The position numbers and the translations under genes were made by a program. DNA of 64,000 nt from Phenylobacterium aquaticum (lineage in GTDB: Bacteria; Pseudomonadota; Alphaproteobacteria; Caulobacterales; Caulobacteraceae), in contig NZ_JALDPT010000004.1 of NCBI RefSeq assembly GCF_022695515.1, positions 124,001 through 188,000 on the forward strand, in the 5' to 3' direction. The notes beneath the pieces were generated by a model. It did not search any database, had not been told where the DNA came from, and saw nothing but the letters and a program-made list of their open reading frames with translations. This document shows, piece after piece, positions 55,337 through 64,000 of this stretch (positions are counted from its first letter, which is position 1; each line of letters begins with the position of its first letter).

Positions 55337-56106
55337 GCGGCCTCCGGGTGCGGGGTGGTGCAGGCGTCGCCCAGGCTGACGGTCCCGCCGTCAGTCACGT
55401 GGACATAGATCCCGCAGTGCATGTGCCCGTAGTTGTCGAACAGGGCCTTCACCAGGTCCATGTCCGGCTCGGCCGTCGTCGGATCGACGTGGGTGGCGAC
55501 ACAGCGGACGATGGGCTTGAACACCTTGGCGCGGGCGAAGCCGACCATCAGCGTCCGACCTTCCCAGTCGTTCTCGACCCAGGCGGGCCAGCCCTCGACA
55601 TAGACGTTGCCGCGGAACCGCAGGGGGTCGATCGGGCGTCCGACCTTGGCCTCCAGGTCGCGGACGCTATTCATGTTGATGATCGAGACATGGCCCAGGG
55701 GGTGGTCCATGAACCGGTGGCCGGGCGCCTGGACAAGCTTCAGCGGGCCGGTCGCGGCCTCGCCCAGCAGGCCGGCCAGCCAGGCGCAGAAGGCCTCGGC
55801 GCCCGCAGGATCGCTCAGCTTGGCGGATAGGTCGGGCTGGCCCGCGGCCTTGGCGGTCAGCACGCCCGTGGCCTCGTCATAGGCGGTGCGCGCCTTGGCG
55901 ACCTCGGCCATGGCGGCGAGCACGGTGAACTTCTGCTTGCGGACGAAGGCCGGGGCGGCGGGATCGAAGCCCGACGGGCCGTTCTCGACCGCGAACAGGC
56001 GGTCGCAGGGGAAGGGGCCACCGGCGGTCAGGCCGGCGGCGGTCAGGGGCTCCGGCGTGAAGCCCTTGACGGGGTGGCGGAAGAGGCCGGCGACGTGTGC
56101 GTCCAT
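55333..56106 (-). CDS. MOSC domain protein
   Basis: A 257-residue protein with a MOSC N-terminal beta barrel (AGLFRHPVKGFTPEPL) and a MOSC domain (about 130-245: FRGNVYVEGWPAWVENDW, and the conserved cysteine in FKPIVRCVATHVDP). This family handles molybdenum-cofactor sulfur or uses the cofactor to reduce N-hydroxylated compounds (YcbX/mARC-like). ATGA overlap with prmC implies coupling. The start is ATG 56106. Confidence 0.92.
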   Translation of the reverse strand: MDAHVAGLFRHPVKGFTPEPLTAAGLTAGGPFPCDRLFAVENGPSGFDPAAPAFVRKQKFTVLAAMAEVAKARTAYDEATGVLTAKAAGQPDLSAKLSDPAGAEAFCAWLAGLLGEAATGPLKLVQAPGHRFMDHPLGHVSIINMNSVRDLEAKVGRPIDPLRFRGNVYVEGWPAWVENDWEGRTLMVGFARAKVFKPIVRCVATHVDPTTAEPDMDLVKALFDNYGHMHCGIYVHVTDGGTVSLGDACTTPHPEAA

Positions 56107-56202
56107 CGGGGCTTGTTGCCGCAAGCGGGCGGCTTCCACAAGCGCCACGGAACGGCGGCGCCGTCCGGGTGTTCCAGCCTCGATCAGGCGCGGGAGACCA
56201 GG

Positions 56203-57432
56203 GTGGCGGAGCGGCGGAGGATCGGACGGCGGATCGCCGGCGCGGCCCTGATCGCGGTCCCCTGGGTGGGGCTGGCCGTCCTGCTGGCGCATCGCCACGC
56301 CGCGCCGGCCGTGGTCGACCTCGGACCGCCAGAGGCCCCGCCCGAGCCGGCCTATGAGATCCTCGAGCCCGGACGCGGCCGGATGGCGGCCACGCCGCTG
56401 GACATCCCGCCCGCCGGCTGGGCGGACATCCTGTGGCGCACCTGGCGGGAGATCGCCGCCGATCGCCTGACCGCGGTGGCCGGCGGGGTGACCTTCTATG
56501 TGCTGCTGGCCGTGTTCCCGGCGCTTGGGGTCTTCGCCGCCCTCTATGGCCTGTTCGGGGATGTGGCCGACGCCCCGCGGCTGCTGGCCGGTTTCGCCGC
56601 GGTGGTGCCCCGCGCCGCCCTGGAGCTCTTGGAGCTGCAGATGGCCCGGCTGGCCAGCGGACCGCCCGCGACCCTCAGCCTGGCCTTCGTGGTCAGCCTG
56701 CTGCTGTCGGTATGGAGCGCCAAGGCCGGCATGCGCTCGCTGTTCGAGGGGCTGAACGTCGCCTATGGCGAGACCGAGCGGCGTGGCTGGGCGGCGCGCA
56801 CGGCCCTGACCTATGGCTTCACCCTGGCCGCCCTGGTGCTGACGACTCTGCTGACGGTGGTGCTGGTGACCACGCCGCTGCTGTTGCGCAGGTCGGGCCT
56901 GGGCGTGCTCGCGCCCTTCTGGGATCCCTTGAGCTGGATCGGCCTGTTCGTCGTCGCCTCGGGGGCCTTCGCCGCCCTCTATCGCTACGGGCCCAGCCGG
57001 GCCCACGCCCGGTGGCGCTGGGTGCGGATCGGCGGGGCCGCGGCCGCCCTGGGCTGGCTGATCGGATCGCTCGGGTTGTCTTGGTACCTCGACAACATCG
57101 CCCACTTCGACGCCACCTACGGCTCCCTGGGCGCGGCGGTCGGCTGCATGCTGTGGATCTGGTTCTCGGTGCTGGCGATCCTGGCCGGGGCGGAGCTGAA
57201 CGCAGAGACGGAGCATCAGACCACGGTCGACACCACGACGGGTCCGCCCCAGCCCATGGGCCAGCGCGGCGCGGTGATGGCCGATACGGTGGGGGTGGCC
57301 TTCAAGACCGACGCCGAGGCCCTGCTGATCAAGGGATGGCGGCAGGGGGAGGCGGGCGCCCGGCGGCTGCGGGCGGCCCTGCGCCGGCGTCAGTTGAACT
57401 CGTCTTCCAGGGCCGAGAGCCGGGCCGCCTGA
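56203..57432 (+). CDS. YihY/BrkB family membrane protein
   Basis: A 409-residue inner-membrane protein with one helix near the N-terminus (about 10-30), a linker and the six-helix YihY core (about 90-335; [29 protein letters not shown] is the signature). Members were once called RNase BN, an error; the role is unknown, perhaps lipid or solute transport. The start is GTG 56203 with GGAGA upstream. Its 3' end overlaps prfA by 43 bases in convergent orientation, and it splits prfA from MOSC-prmC. Confidence 0.9.
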   Translation: MAERRRIGRRIAGAALIAVPWVGLAVLLAHRHAAPAVVDLGPPEAPPEPAYEILEPGRGRMAATPLDIPPAGWADILWRTWREIAADRLTAVAGGVTFYVLLAVFPALGVFAALYGLFGDVADAPRLLAGFAAVVPRAALELLELQMARLASGPPATLSLAFVVSLLLSVWSAKAGMRSLFEGLNVAYGETERRGWAARTALTYGFTLAALVLTTLLTVVLVTTPLLLRRSGLGVLAPFWDPLSWIGLFVVASGAFAALYRYGPSRAHARWRWVRIGGAAAALGWLIGSLGLSWYLDNIAHFDATYGSLGAAVGCMLWIWFSVLAILAGAELNAETEHQTTVDTTTGPPQPMGQRGAVMADTVGVAFKTDAEALLIKGWRQGEAGARRLRAALRRRQLNSSSRAESRAA

Positions 57433-58466
57433 TCCTCGGCGATCAGCGGATTGATCACGTCGTCCAGGGCCTCGCCCTCGAGGATCTTGGGCAGGTTGTA
57501 GAGGGTCAGGTTGATCCGGTGGTCGGTCACCCGGCCTTGCGGGAAGTTGTAGGTGCGGATGCGCTCGGAACGGTCGCCGGAGCCGACCTGGCTCTTGCGG
57601 TCCTCGGAGCGGGCGTTGTCCAGCGCCTCGCGCTGCATGTCGTAGAGCTTGACCTTGAGCGCCTTCATGGCCCGGGCGCGGTTCTGGTGCTGCGACTTCT
57701 CGGAGCTGGTCACCACGATGCCGGTGGGCACGTGGGTGATGCGCACGGCCGAGTCGGTCTTGTTGACGTGCTGGCCGCCGGCCCCGGACGAACGATAGGT
57801 GTCGATGCGGATGTCCTGGTCGCGGATCTCGATCTCGACATCCTCGGGCTCGGGCAGGACGGCCACGGTGGCGGCGGAGGTGTGGATCCGCCCCCCGGCC
57901 TCGGTCTCCGGCACACGCTGCACCCGGTGGACGCCGCTTTCGAACTTCAGCCGGCCGAACACCCCGTCGCCGGTGATGGCGGCGATGATTTCCTTGTAGC
58001 CGCCGACCTCGCCCTCGGAGACCGAATCGATCTCGACCTTCCAGCCGTGCAGGGCGGCGTAGCGCTGGTACATGCGGAACAGGTCGCCGGCGAACAGGGC
58101 GGCCTCGTCGCCGCCGGTGCCGGCCCGGACCTCGAGAATCGCCGAGGCGTTCTCGTCCTTGTCCTTGGGCGCCAGGAGGAGGGCGACGTCGTGCTCCAGC
58201 TTGGGCAGGCGCTCATTGAGGGCGTCGAGCTCGTCGCGGGCCAGCTCGGCCATCTCGGCGTCGCCGGACTTGAGCATTTCCTCCAGCTCGGGCGCCTCTT
58301 CGCGGGCGCGCGCCAGGGTCTGGACCGCGTCGGCCACCGGCTTCAGCTCAGCGTGCTCCTTGGACAGGCGCACGATCTCGGCGCCGTCGGCGGCCGCGCC
58401 CATGCGCGCCTCGATCTCGCGGAAACGGTCGAGCACCTGATCGAGTCGGGCCTGGGGAAGACGCAC
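57390..58466 (-). CDS. prfA: Peptide chain release factor 1
   Basis: A 358-residue RF1 that recognises UAA and UAG. The catalytic G230-G231-Q232 lies in [14 protein letters not shown]. The codon-reading loop has P186-E-T188 followed by [11 protein letters not shown]. Length and domain order are standard. It lies at the end nearest yihY, whose 3' end overlaps its own by 43 bases. The prmC gene for its methylation is downstream on the same strand, past the reversed yihY gene. Confidence 0.97.
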   Translation of the reverse strand: MRLPQARLDQVLDRFREIEARMGAAADGAEIVRLSKEHAELKPVADAVQTLARAREEAPELEEMLKSGDAEMAELARDELDALNERLPKLEHDVALLLAPKDKDENASAILEVRAGTGGDEAALFAGDLFRMYQRYAALHGWKVEIDSVSEGEVGGYKEIIAAITGDGVFGRLKFESGVHRVQRVPETEAGGRIHTSAATVAVLPEPEDVEIEIRDQDIRIDTYRSSGAGGQHVNKTDSAVRITHVPTGIVVTSSEKSQHQNRARAMKALKVKLYDMQREALDNARSEDRKSQVGSGDRSERIRTYNFPQGRVTDHRINLTLYNLPKILEGEALDDVINPLIAEDQAARLSALEDEFN

Positions 58467-58690
58467 GTGTTTGGAGACCTGTGAACGGAAGCGCGCCTTC
58501 TAGCGCCGGTGGCCCGCGCCGTCACGCCCTGGTCGCGCATGGAGGTCCTGACCAGGGATCGGGCGTCGGGGGTCAAGCCGTTCGCCTGTTGGTCGAGCTT
58601 ACTTGCCAAACTCCGGCTTTGGTGGTCGTTAACCATGTTTCGCGCCGCGTTATTCTGAACGCGAGACGGTTTCGGGGGACGAGGGGGACG

Positions 58691-59554
58691 ATGAGCGAGG
58701 ACGCGCATCACGACAGCGGCGGGGCGGCCAAGGCCGCCGGCGCGCCGGTCGCGACGCCCGTCGCGGTCAGTCCGCCGCCGGCGCCAGCCTATTCGGTGGT
58801 GGTCCCCGCGCCCGGTCCGGCCGCCCCGGCCTCCTATCCGATCATCATCCAGGCGCCCGCGCCGGCGCCCTATCCGCCCGCGCCGCCGTCTGGCCTGCAG
58901 GGATTCTGCCGCTGCGGCCTGACCCCCTGGCCCCAGGCCTTCCTCTGCGCCTGCATGGCGCCGCCCAAGGCCGAGGAGAAGAAGAAGGACGAGCACAAGG
59001 CGCCCGCCGGGCCGCCGCCGCCCGCCTTCAGCGCCGCCGTCCCGGCCGACTTCCCCAAGCGGTTCGAATATGTCTGGGCCTCGCTCGGCAAGGTGATGGA
59101 GGGCAAGGCCCCGCCGCACGGGGTGATCGCCGACGCCCGCGCCCTGCTCGACCTCTTGCTGGACGACCTCGATCCGGAGGGCCGCGGCCGCTTCGTCACC
59201 GAGGGCGCCTGGATCTGGAAGAAGACCACCTATCGCGCCCACAAGGCCAAGCCGCGCCTGCACCGGCTGATCGAGAAGGGGGTGCTGTTGAAGCCCCTGA
59301 AGGACGTGGTCGACCGGCTGGCCTGGACGCCCGAGGAGGAGGCCGCGCGCGGGGTGCGGGGCGATCCCGACCTCGCCAAGCGCCTGGTGCATCTGGTCTG
59401 GCAGGTGGCCGACCAGGGCTTCGAACAGCGCACCTGGAGCGAGCTCGCCGAGGCCCCGCCGAGGGTCGCGCCGCCAGCCGCGGCGCACGGCGGCGACGCC
59501 CATGGCGCGGGCGGCGGGCATGGCGATGGCCATGGCGGCGACGGCCACCATTAA
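58691..59554 (+). CDS. Hypothetical protein with Pro-rich N-terminus, Cys motif and His/Gly tail
   Basis: A 287-residue protein that I do not recognise. Residues 1-70 are rich in Pro, Ala and Val; then comes GFCRCGLTPWPQAFLCACM (four cysteines in CxC...CxC form), a Lys/Glu patch, a helical domain (about 125-255: EYVWASLGKVMEGK, LLDLLLDDLDPEGRGRF) and a tail of repeated HGGDAHG/GHGDGHGG. The Cys and His motifs suggest metal binding. The start is ATG 58691 with GAGGGGG upstream. No signal peptide. It is not an operon partner of prfA, which faces away. Confidence 0.68.
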   Translation: MSEDAHHDSGGAAKAAGAPVATPVAVSPPPAPAYSVVVPAPGPAAPASYPIIIQAPAPAPYPPAPPSGLQGFCRCGLTPWPQAFLCACMAPPKAEEKKKDEHKAPAGPPPPAFSAAVPADFPKRFEYVWASLGKVMEGKAPPHGVIADARALLDLLLDDLDPEGRGRFVTEGAWIWKKTTYRAHKAKPRLHRLIEKGVLLKPLKDVVDRLAWTPEEEAARGVRGDPDLAKRLVHLVWQVADQGFEQRTWSELAEAPPRVAPPAAAHGGDAHGAGGGHGDGHGGDGHH

Positions 59555-59633
59555 CCTCGCCTGCGAGGAGAAGCCCGACGCCGCTCCCGTGTGTTCGGTT
59601 TTCCGATGTCCTCAAGCCGGGTAGCTTCGACTC

Positions 59634-59984
59634 ATGTCGATGCTCGCTCCACCCCCCAGACGCCGCCCGGTCCGGTCCGCGCCGGGGATGGATCCGTTGG
59701 TCGGTGAGATCGCCGAGGTCCTGCTGACCCTGGGCGGCGCGGCGCATCGCGATCAGGTGATCGACCGCCTGGGCGCCCATAGGAGCCGCGACGGCGTACG
59801 CGATCTCGACCTGCGGGCCCGGGCCGTGGCGGTGTTCGACGCCCATAGCCGGACCGATGCGGGCTATGGCGGGGTGCGGCCCCTGTTCCGCCGTCCCTTC
59901 GGGCCCGGCGCCTATCGCTGGGCGCTGACCGCCGAGGCCGAGGCCTTCCTGCGCGCCGGCGCGGAGGCCAAGAAGACCGGCTAG
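59634..59984 (+). CDS. Small conserved hypothetical protein (paralogue of 647..994)
   Basis: A 116-residue protein with an Arg/Pro-rich start and the same body plan as the gene at 647: PLVGEIAEVLLTLGGAAHRDQVIDRLG in the middle and RRPFGPGAYRW near the end. That shared order strongly supports both as genes. The function is unknown; the helical AHRD-VI segment may be a winged-helix. It overlaps the stop of the convergent regulator by four bases. Confidence 0.72.
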   Translation: MSMLAPPPRRRPVRSAPGMDPLVGEIAEVLLTLGGAAHRDQVIDRLGAHRSRDGVRDLDLRARAVAVFDAHSRTDAGYGGVRPLFRRPFGPGAYRWALTAEAEAFLRAGAEAKKTG

Positions 59985-60520
59985 GTCTCCAGCGCCGCCT
60001 CGGGGCGCAGGCTCGTGGCGCCGAGATCGACGCCGACCCTCTGCAGCTGGCGGAACAGCCGGCGCAGATTGACATAGTTGGCCCGCACCAGACGCGAGAT
60101 CTCCGGCCGCGCCAGCACCTCGGCGGGCACGGTCAGGCCGCCGTGGACGCGCACCAGATAGCCTTCCTCGATCAGGGTCTTGACCTTGCGCCGCACGGTC
60201 TCGGCGGGGATGCCCAGCATGGCGGCGAGCGCGCCGCCTGACACGGGACGCAGGCAGGGCGGACCGAAGTGCTCCGGGCCGCCCGGCGCCGTCGGCCGGA
60301 TATTGGCCTGGATCACCCCCATGATCACCGCCCCGCGGGTCAGGTCGCCGCCCAGGTGCCGGTTGGCCGCTCCGACCGCCCGCAGCAGATAGTCGCTCGC
60401 CAGCTGGATCGCCGCCCGCTGATGGCTTTCATCATACTCAATCACGATCCCGCCCGATTCCTGCGCGATCCCCGACCCTCGCCGGGGATTTTCCCCCGCA
60501 CGACTAAGACTCGGATTCAC
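59981..60520 (-). CDS. Winged-helix transcriptional regulator
   Basis: A 179-residue protein. An N-terminal helical region (about 30-80) leads to a winged-helix domain (about 92-130: GGALAAMLGIPAETVRRKVKTLIEEGYLVRVHGGL), with a clear recognition helix and wing. It resembles the DNA-binding part of Crp or GntR factors, but no effector domain is recognised. The start is uncertain: ATG 60520 is used, but a GTG about 26 codons later is possible. Target unknown. Confidence 0.72.
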   Translation of the reverse strand: MNPSLSRAGENPRRGSGIAQESGGIVIEYDESHQRAAIQLASDYLLRAVGAANRHLGGDLTRGAVIMGVIQANIRPTAPGGPEHFGPPCLRPVSGGALAAMLGIPAETVRRKVKTLIEEGYLVRVHGGLTVPAEVLARPEISRLVRANYVNLRRLFRQLQRVGVDLGATSLRPEAALET

Positions 60521-60562
60521 CAGAATGAGTACCCGATTTTGAGTATTGGCGGCCGAAAACGC

Positions 60563-60599
60563 AAAAGGGCGGAGCGATCAGGCGACCGCTCCGCCCCTT
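60563..60599 (-). terminator. Terminator of the small beta protein gene
   Basis: GGGCGGAGCG and CGCTCCGCCC (plus strand 60567-60576 and 60587-60596) form a strong hairpin, and the minus-strand copy is followed by TTTTGC. It lies 28 bases beyond the stop at 60627. Confidence 0.85.
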
Positions 60600-60626
60600 C
60601 AGGCGCCTTGGTCCCTTGCGGGAAGC

Positions 60627-60920
60627 TTAGGCGCGCACGCCGGTCAGCGAGGCCGACCCGAAGGCGCCCAGCTTCACATTGCCGCTCAGGCTGTCGCCGG
60701 CGACCGTGACGTCGAATTCCAGCGTCATGGGCATGGGCGAGGTGATGGCGGTGGACCAGGTCAGCTTGTCGCCGGAAACCTTGCCCTCGATGGCTTGCTC
60801 GCCCATCGCGCCCTTGGTGATGCCGGTGAACGAGTCACCGCTCGTCGTGATCGTCGCGTCGACCGTCTGCGCGCCCATGGGCGAGTTGATGGTGATCTTC
60901 CAGTTGCCGTCAGCGGACAT
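60627..60920 (-). CDS. Small beta-rich hypothetical protein
   Basis: A 97-residue protein with a regular pattern of short strands (NWKITINSPMG, DATITTSGDSFTGITKG, PMTLEFDVTVAGDSLSGNVKLG), the sort of meander seen in small calycin-like or lipocalin-like barrels. I recall very similar proteins in sphingomonads and Caulobacter, without known function. ATG 60920 has GGGAGG upstream and is preferred over ATG 60947. Monocistronic with its own terminator. Confidence 0.78.
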   Translation of the reverse strand: MSADGNWKITINSPMGAQTVDATITTSGDSFTGITKGAMGEQAIEGKVSGDKLTWSTAITSPMPMTLEFDVTVAGDSLSGNVKLGAFGSASLTGVRA

Positions 60921-61084
60921 GGTGTCCCTCCCTTTTGGAGGCGGCACCTAATCAAGGCCTGAGGGCCGACGCAAGGGTGACGCAGGCGTCAGTTTTGAGA
61001 AATATGTGATCGTGTTCGCCGAGCACGGGTCGCGGGTGCGGGCGGCGTCCGCTCCACCCTGGGGCGTGCCGCCGTCCGGGGAGC

Positions 61085-62224
61085 TTATTCGGCCGCCAGC
61101 CCCTGGACGCGGGCCTGTTCCAGTTCCCTGGCCTTGGCCTCGACCAGCTCGACGATGTGGTCGACCATGTGGCCGTTGTCCATCTTGTGGTCCGGCTTGC
61201 CGGCCAGATAGACCATGCCCGAGCCCTTGCCGCCGCCGGTGAAGCCGACATCGGTCATGAGCGCCTCGCCGGGCCCGTTCACCACGCAGCCGATGATCGA
61301 CAGGCTCATGGGGGTGGAGATGTGCGCTAGCCGCGCCTCCAGCGCCTCCACCGTCTGGATGACGTTGAAGCCCTGACGGGCGCAGGAGGGGCAGGCGATG
61401 ATGTTCACGCCGCGGTGGCGCAGGCCCAGCGACTTCAGCATGTCGAAGCCGACCTTGATCTCCTCGACCGGATCGGCGGCCAGGCTGACCCGGATGGTGT
61501 CGCCGATCCCGGCCCAGAGCAGGGAGCCCATGCCGATCGAGGACTTGATGGTGCCCGAGCGCAGGCCGCCGGCCTCGGTGACGCCCACATGCAGCGGGCA
61601 GTCGATGGCCTCGGCCAGCTGCTGATAGGCGGCCACGGTCATGAAGATGTCCGAGGCCTTCACGCTGATCTTGAACTCGTGGAAGTCGTGGTCCTGGAGG
61701 ATGCGGGCGTGGTCCAGCGCGCTCTCGACCATGGCGGCGGGGCAGGGCTCGCCATACTTTTCCAGCAGGTGGGGCTCGAGGCTGCCGGCGTTGACCCCGA
61801 TGCGCATGGAGCAGCCGTGGTCGCGGGCCGCCTGGATCACCTCGCGCACCCGGTCGGGCGAGCCGATATTGCCCGGATTGATCCGCAGGCAGGCCGCGCC
61901 GGCCTTGGCCGCCTCGATGCCGCGCTTGTAGTGGAAGTGGATGTCCGCCACGAGCGGGACCTTGGAGGCCTTTACGATCGTGGAGAACGCCTTGGTGGAG
62001 TCCTCGTCGGGGCAGGAGACGCGGACGATGTCGGCCCCGGCTTCCTCCAGCTGACGGATCTGGTCGATGGTCGCGGCCGCGTCGGCGGTCAGCGTATTGG
62101 TCATCGACTGGACAGAGATCGGCGCGTCGCCGCCCACTTCCACATTGCCGACACGGATCTTGCGCGAGGGGCGCCGGTCGATGGCGCGCCAGGGGCGGAC
62201 GTGGGTGTGATCTTGGACGGTCAT
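61085..62224 (-). CDS. ispG: (E)-4-hydroxy-3-methylbut-2-enyl-diphosphate synthase
   Basis: A 379-residue iron-sulfur enzyme of the non-mevalonate isoprenoid pathway (GcpE). The [4Fe-4S] ligands are C278, C281 ([12 protein letters not shown]) and C313, with E320 ([10 protein letters not shown]) nearby. The barrel begins with [14 protein letters not shown]. Full length. RodZ lies upstream on the same strand with a 67 bp gap, the same order as in E. coli (rodZ-ispG). Confidence 0.97.
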   Translation of the reverse strand: MTVQDHTHVRPWRAIDRRPSRKIRVGNVEVGGDAPISVQSMTNTLTADAAATIDQIRQLEEAGADIVRVSCPDEDSTKAFSTIVKASKVPLVADIHFHYKRGIEAAKAGAACLRINPGNIGSPDRVREVIQAARDHGCSMRIGVNAGSLEPHLLEKYGEPCPAAMVESALDHARILQDHDFHEFKISVKASDIFMTVAAYQQLAEAIDCPLHVGVTEAGGLRSGTIKSSIGMGSLLWAGIGDTIRVSLAADPVEEIKVGFDMLKSLGLRHRGVNIIACPSCARQGFNVIQTVEALEARLAHISTPMSLSIIGCVVNGPGEALMTDVGFTGGGKGSGMVYLAGKPDHKMDNGHMVDHIVELVEAKARELEQARVQGLAAE

Positions 62225-62291
62225 GATGGCCGCAAAATAGGGCCTCGCGCGCGAAAACCCAAGGACTGCGTCAGACCGATCGAGCGGCCGA

Positions 62292-63299
62292 TCAGCCCTG
62301 CGGCGTCGCCGCCAGCTTGGCCACGGAGTTCAGACCCACCGGCAGCAGGCCCTTGCTCTGGCCGCCCACGAAGACCTGGACGGCGCCGGCCTCGACCACA
62401 TCGGCGGTGACGCCCTTGAGCATCGGGGCGCGATAGGCCTCGCCGGCCGCGAGCTGGCGGGCGAAATAGACCGAGCCGTCGGGACCGCGGACGATCAGCG
62501 AGGTCGGCTTGCGGGCCTGCAGGGTGACCTGGGAGGCGTTGGCGGCGGCGCCGTAGACCGTGCCCTGGGCCGCGAAGGTCTGGGGCAGGGGCTGGGCCTG
62601 GGGATCGGGCGCCTTGGGCGTGTTCGACTGGGCGGCGGCCTTGCGGGCCGCATCGACCCCGTCGGCCGAGCCGGACGAGGCGATCGAGGCCTCGAGGCCC
62701 GGCGTCTCATAGGGCGTGGGGGTGGTCGACTCGACCGGCGCCGGCAGCGGCGCGCCGAGCGACACGGGTCCCTGGGCGGTGGCCAGCGGCGCGGCGGCCG
62801 TGGGCGGCGCGGTGGGCGGCGGCGGCGCCTGCTCGTTCATGGCGCGCTGGGCGACGTTCCACAGCACGATCGCGCCGATGATCAGCACACCGCCGACAAT
62901 GATGGTCATCAGGCGCGGGTCGCCGTCCCGGCGCACCCCGACCGGCTCGCGCAGGGGTTCGTCGGCCGCCGGCTCGTCGGTCTTGAACCGCTCGACGGCG
63001 GCCTCGCCGTCCAGGCCGAGCGCATTGGCGTAGGCCCGCACATAGCCGATGGTGAAGGGGCGCGACGGCAACTCGTCCAGCCGCATCTCCTCGATGGCGG
63101 CGAGATAGGCGCGGCGGATCCGGGTCTGGTCGGCGACATCCTGCAGGGACAGGCCGCGGAACTCCCGGGCGGTCTTCAGCGCTACGCCAATATCGGGACC
63201 AGCATCCAAGTTGGGCATATAGGACTCGGCGACCCCGGGATCGCGATCCCAGTCGGTCGGCAAATGAAGATTCGTAACCCCGCCAGTATCGAGCGGCAT
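62292..63299 (-). CDS. rodZ: RodZ-like cell-shape protein
   Basis: About 335 residues from ATG 63299. An N-terminal HTH_25 domain ([29 protein letters not shown]), a membrane helix ([17 protein letters not shown]), a Pro/Ala/Thr-rich periplasmic linker and a C-terminal DUF4115 domain ([26 protein letters not shown]) give the RodZ layout. RodZ links MreB filaments to the membrane. The start is uncertain: ATG 63374 would add 25 residues and ATG 63218 would remove 27. Synteny with ispG supports the call. Confidence 0.9.
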   Translation of the reverse strand: MPLDTGGVTNLHLPTDWDRDPGVAESYMPNLDAGPDIGVALKTAREFRGLSLQDVADQTRIRRAYLAAIEEMRLDELPSRPFTIGYVRAYANALGLDGEAAVERFKTDEPAADEPLREPVGVRRDGDPRLMTIIVGGVLIIGAIVLWNVAQRAMNEQAPPPPTAPPTAAAPLATAQGPVSLGAPLPAPVESTTPTPYETPGLEASIASSGSADGVDAARKAAAQSNTPKAPDPQAQPLPQTFAAQGTVYGAAANASQVTLQARKPTSLIVRGPDGSVYFARQLAAGEAYRAPMLKGVTADVVEAGAVQVFVGGQSKGLLPVGLNSVAKLAATPQG

Positions 63300-63538
63300 G
63301 GCTACCCGCACCCCTAATCTTCCGTCCGGCGAATAATACCGAGACGCCCCCAAACTCCGACTGCGCCGGAGCATTAACTATTGTCCAGAATTATCACGCT
63401 AAAGTTCGGAAATCAATACGCTATTTCGAAACGCATGGTTAATTCCCGCGCGAGGCGAACCCACCAAATCGGGCAGTGGAGGCGCAAAACGGCGTTATCC
63501 CAAGGCCCAGCTTCGGTTGCGAACCGAGGCCGCCTCCC

Positions 63539-64000
63539 TCAGATGGCGAGGTAGAGTTTGCGCGCCAAGGTTTCTATCTCGTTGCGGATCGAGCCCGCCG
63601 AGCTCTTGATCAGGGTCGAGACCCCGCGCCGCGCGGCCTCCCGATCGCAGGACAGCACCATCTGCTTGACCGGTCCGATGCCGGCCGGGGGCATGGACAG
63701 CCGCTCGAAGCCGAGCGCCGTCAGGACGAAGGCCTCCAGGGGCCGGCCCGCCATCTCGCCGCAGACCGACACCGGCGTGCCGGTCTCGGCGCAGGCGCGC
63801 TGGATCGTCTCCAGCGCCCGGAGCGCCGGGGGCGACAGGAAGTCGTAGCGGTCCGACACCCGCGGGTTCCCCCGGTCGGCGGCGAACAGGTACTGCATCA
63901 GGTCGTTGGTCCCGACACTGACGAAGTCGGTCATCGGCAGCAGGGCGTCCAGGTGCCAGATCACCGCCGGCGCCTCGATCATGGCCCCCACGTCCAGCCG
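63539..64000 (-). CDS. ptsP: Phosphoenolpyruvate-protein phosphotransferase PtsP, 5' part outside window
   Basis: The last 153 codons or so of an EI-type enzyme. DFVSVGTNDLMQYLFAADRGNP is the PEP-binding signature, and SVCGEMAGRP with the active-site Cys follows. The start would be past base 64000. In alphaproteobacteria the single EI is usually EI-Ntr (PtsP), which starts the nitrogen phosphotransfer chain. EI of a sugar PTS would look similar here, because the N-terminal GAF domain that distinguishes them is outside the window. Confidence 0.9.
   Translation of the reverse strand, partial: RLDVGAMIEAPAVIWHLDALLPMTDFVSVGTNDLMQYLFAADRGNPRVSDRYDFLSPPALRALETIQRACAETGTPVSVCGEMAGRPLEAFVLTALGFERLSMPPAGIGPVKQMVLSCDREAARRGVSTLIKSSAGSIRNEIETLARKLYLAI

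Noticed and set aside
1..64000. tRNA, rRNA, insertion sequences, prophage or toxin-antitoxin genes
   Set aside because: I looked for conserved RNA motifs, transposase or integrase signatures and small paired genes and found none that I could support.

Overview
The window is a gene-dense, GC-rich, overwhelmingly chromosomal stretch of an alphaproteobacterium. The gene content (DUF4167, DUF1178, RodZ next to IspG, HWE kinase, Flp pilin, PtsP, a Zur-linked TonB receptor) and the dispersed palindromes around 'CCCCCAGCGGGGGAGC' point to the Caulobacteraceae, most likely Phenylobacterium or Caulobacter. That placement is inference from style and synteny, not a search. No tRNA, rRNA, CRISPR array, insertion sequence or prophage was seen.

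Layout. 0-4 kb: a truncated class A serine hydrolase, a small unknown protein and secA. 4-12 kb: a GH1 glycosidase, a FIST sensor with a hybrid kinase, a thiolase, then a lipoprotein parvulin overlapping argJ, whose product has a histone-H1-like N-terminus. 12-17.4 kb: two TPR paralogues and the first of three S9 peptidases. 17.4-24.5 kb: a RhlE-type helicase, mutT overlapping a Flp pilin, glycerate kinase, a tandem DsbA-fold protein, DUF1993, a flavin reductase and an AraC regulator. 24.7-30.5 kb: a soluble twin-PAS chemoreceptor, a WYL regulator divergent from a GST, and a penicillin/AHL-acylase-like Ntn hydrolase. 30.5-34.8 kb: an NDUFAF5-like methyltransferase, comF, grxC, a nitrilase-family amidase and DUF1178, a common alphaproteobacterial cluster here interrupted by a TetR regulator and a divergent membrane protein sharing two palindromic operators. 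35-45.8 kb: an M20 peptidase, two tandem S9 peptidases, a sulfatase, an AraC regulator, a membrane protein and an HWE kinase with response regulator. 45.9-64 kb: clpB, a lipoprotein, arfB, a GNAT enzyme behind an apparent leader-peptide attenuator, Zur with two Zur boxes and a TonB receptor, DUF4167, prmC, MOSC, yihY, prfA, two unknown proteins, a winged-helix regulator, a small beta protein, ispG, rodZ and the 3' end of ptsP.

How parts work together. PrfA, PrmC and ArfB are all translation-termination factors, though the usual prfA-prmC pair is split here. The Zur/TonB pair reads as a zinc-acquisition locus. Three secreted S9 peptidases plus a secreted M20 peptidase suggest peptide scavenging. 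SecA, the parvulin lipoprotein and ClpB serve export and protein quality control.

Two points matter for anyone using this annotation. First, six clean reading-frame breaks in five genes (both TPR genes, the helicase C-terminus, the methyltransferase and two in the TonB receptor) are all of the same sense, one missing base, most within short G or C runs; this looks more like a systematic sequencing or assembly error than biology. Second, the best candidate for something undescribed is the short ORF plus hairpin plus terminator just upstream of the GNAT gene at 49858. Other items worth a look are the paralogous small proteins at opposite ends of the window, the ArgJ extension, the CTGA junction of mutT and pilin, and the unknown Cys-motif protein at 58691.
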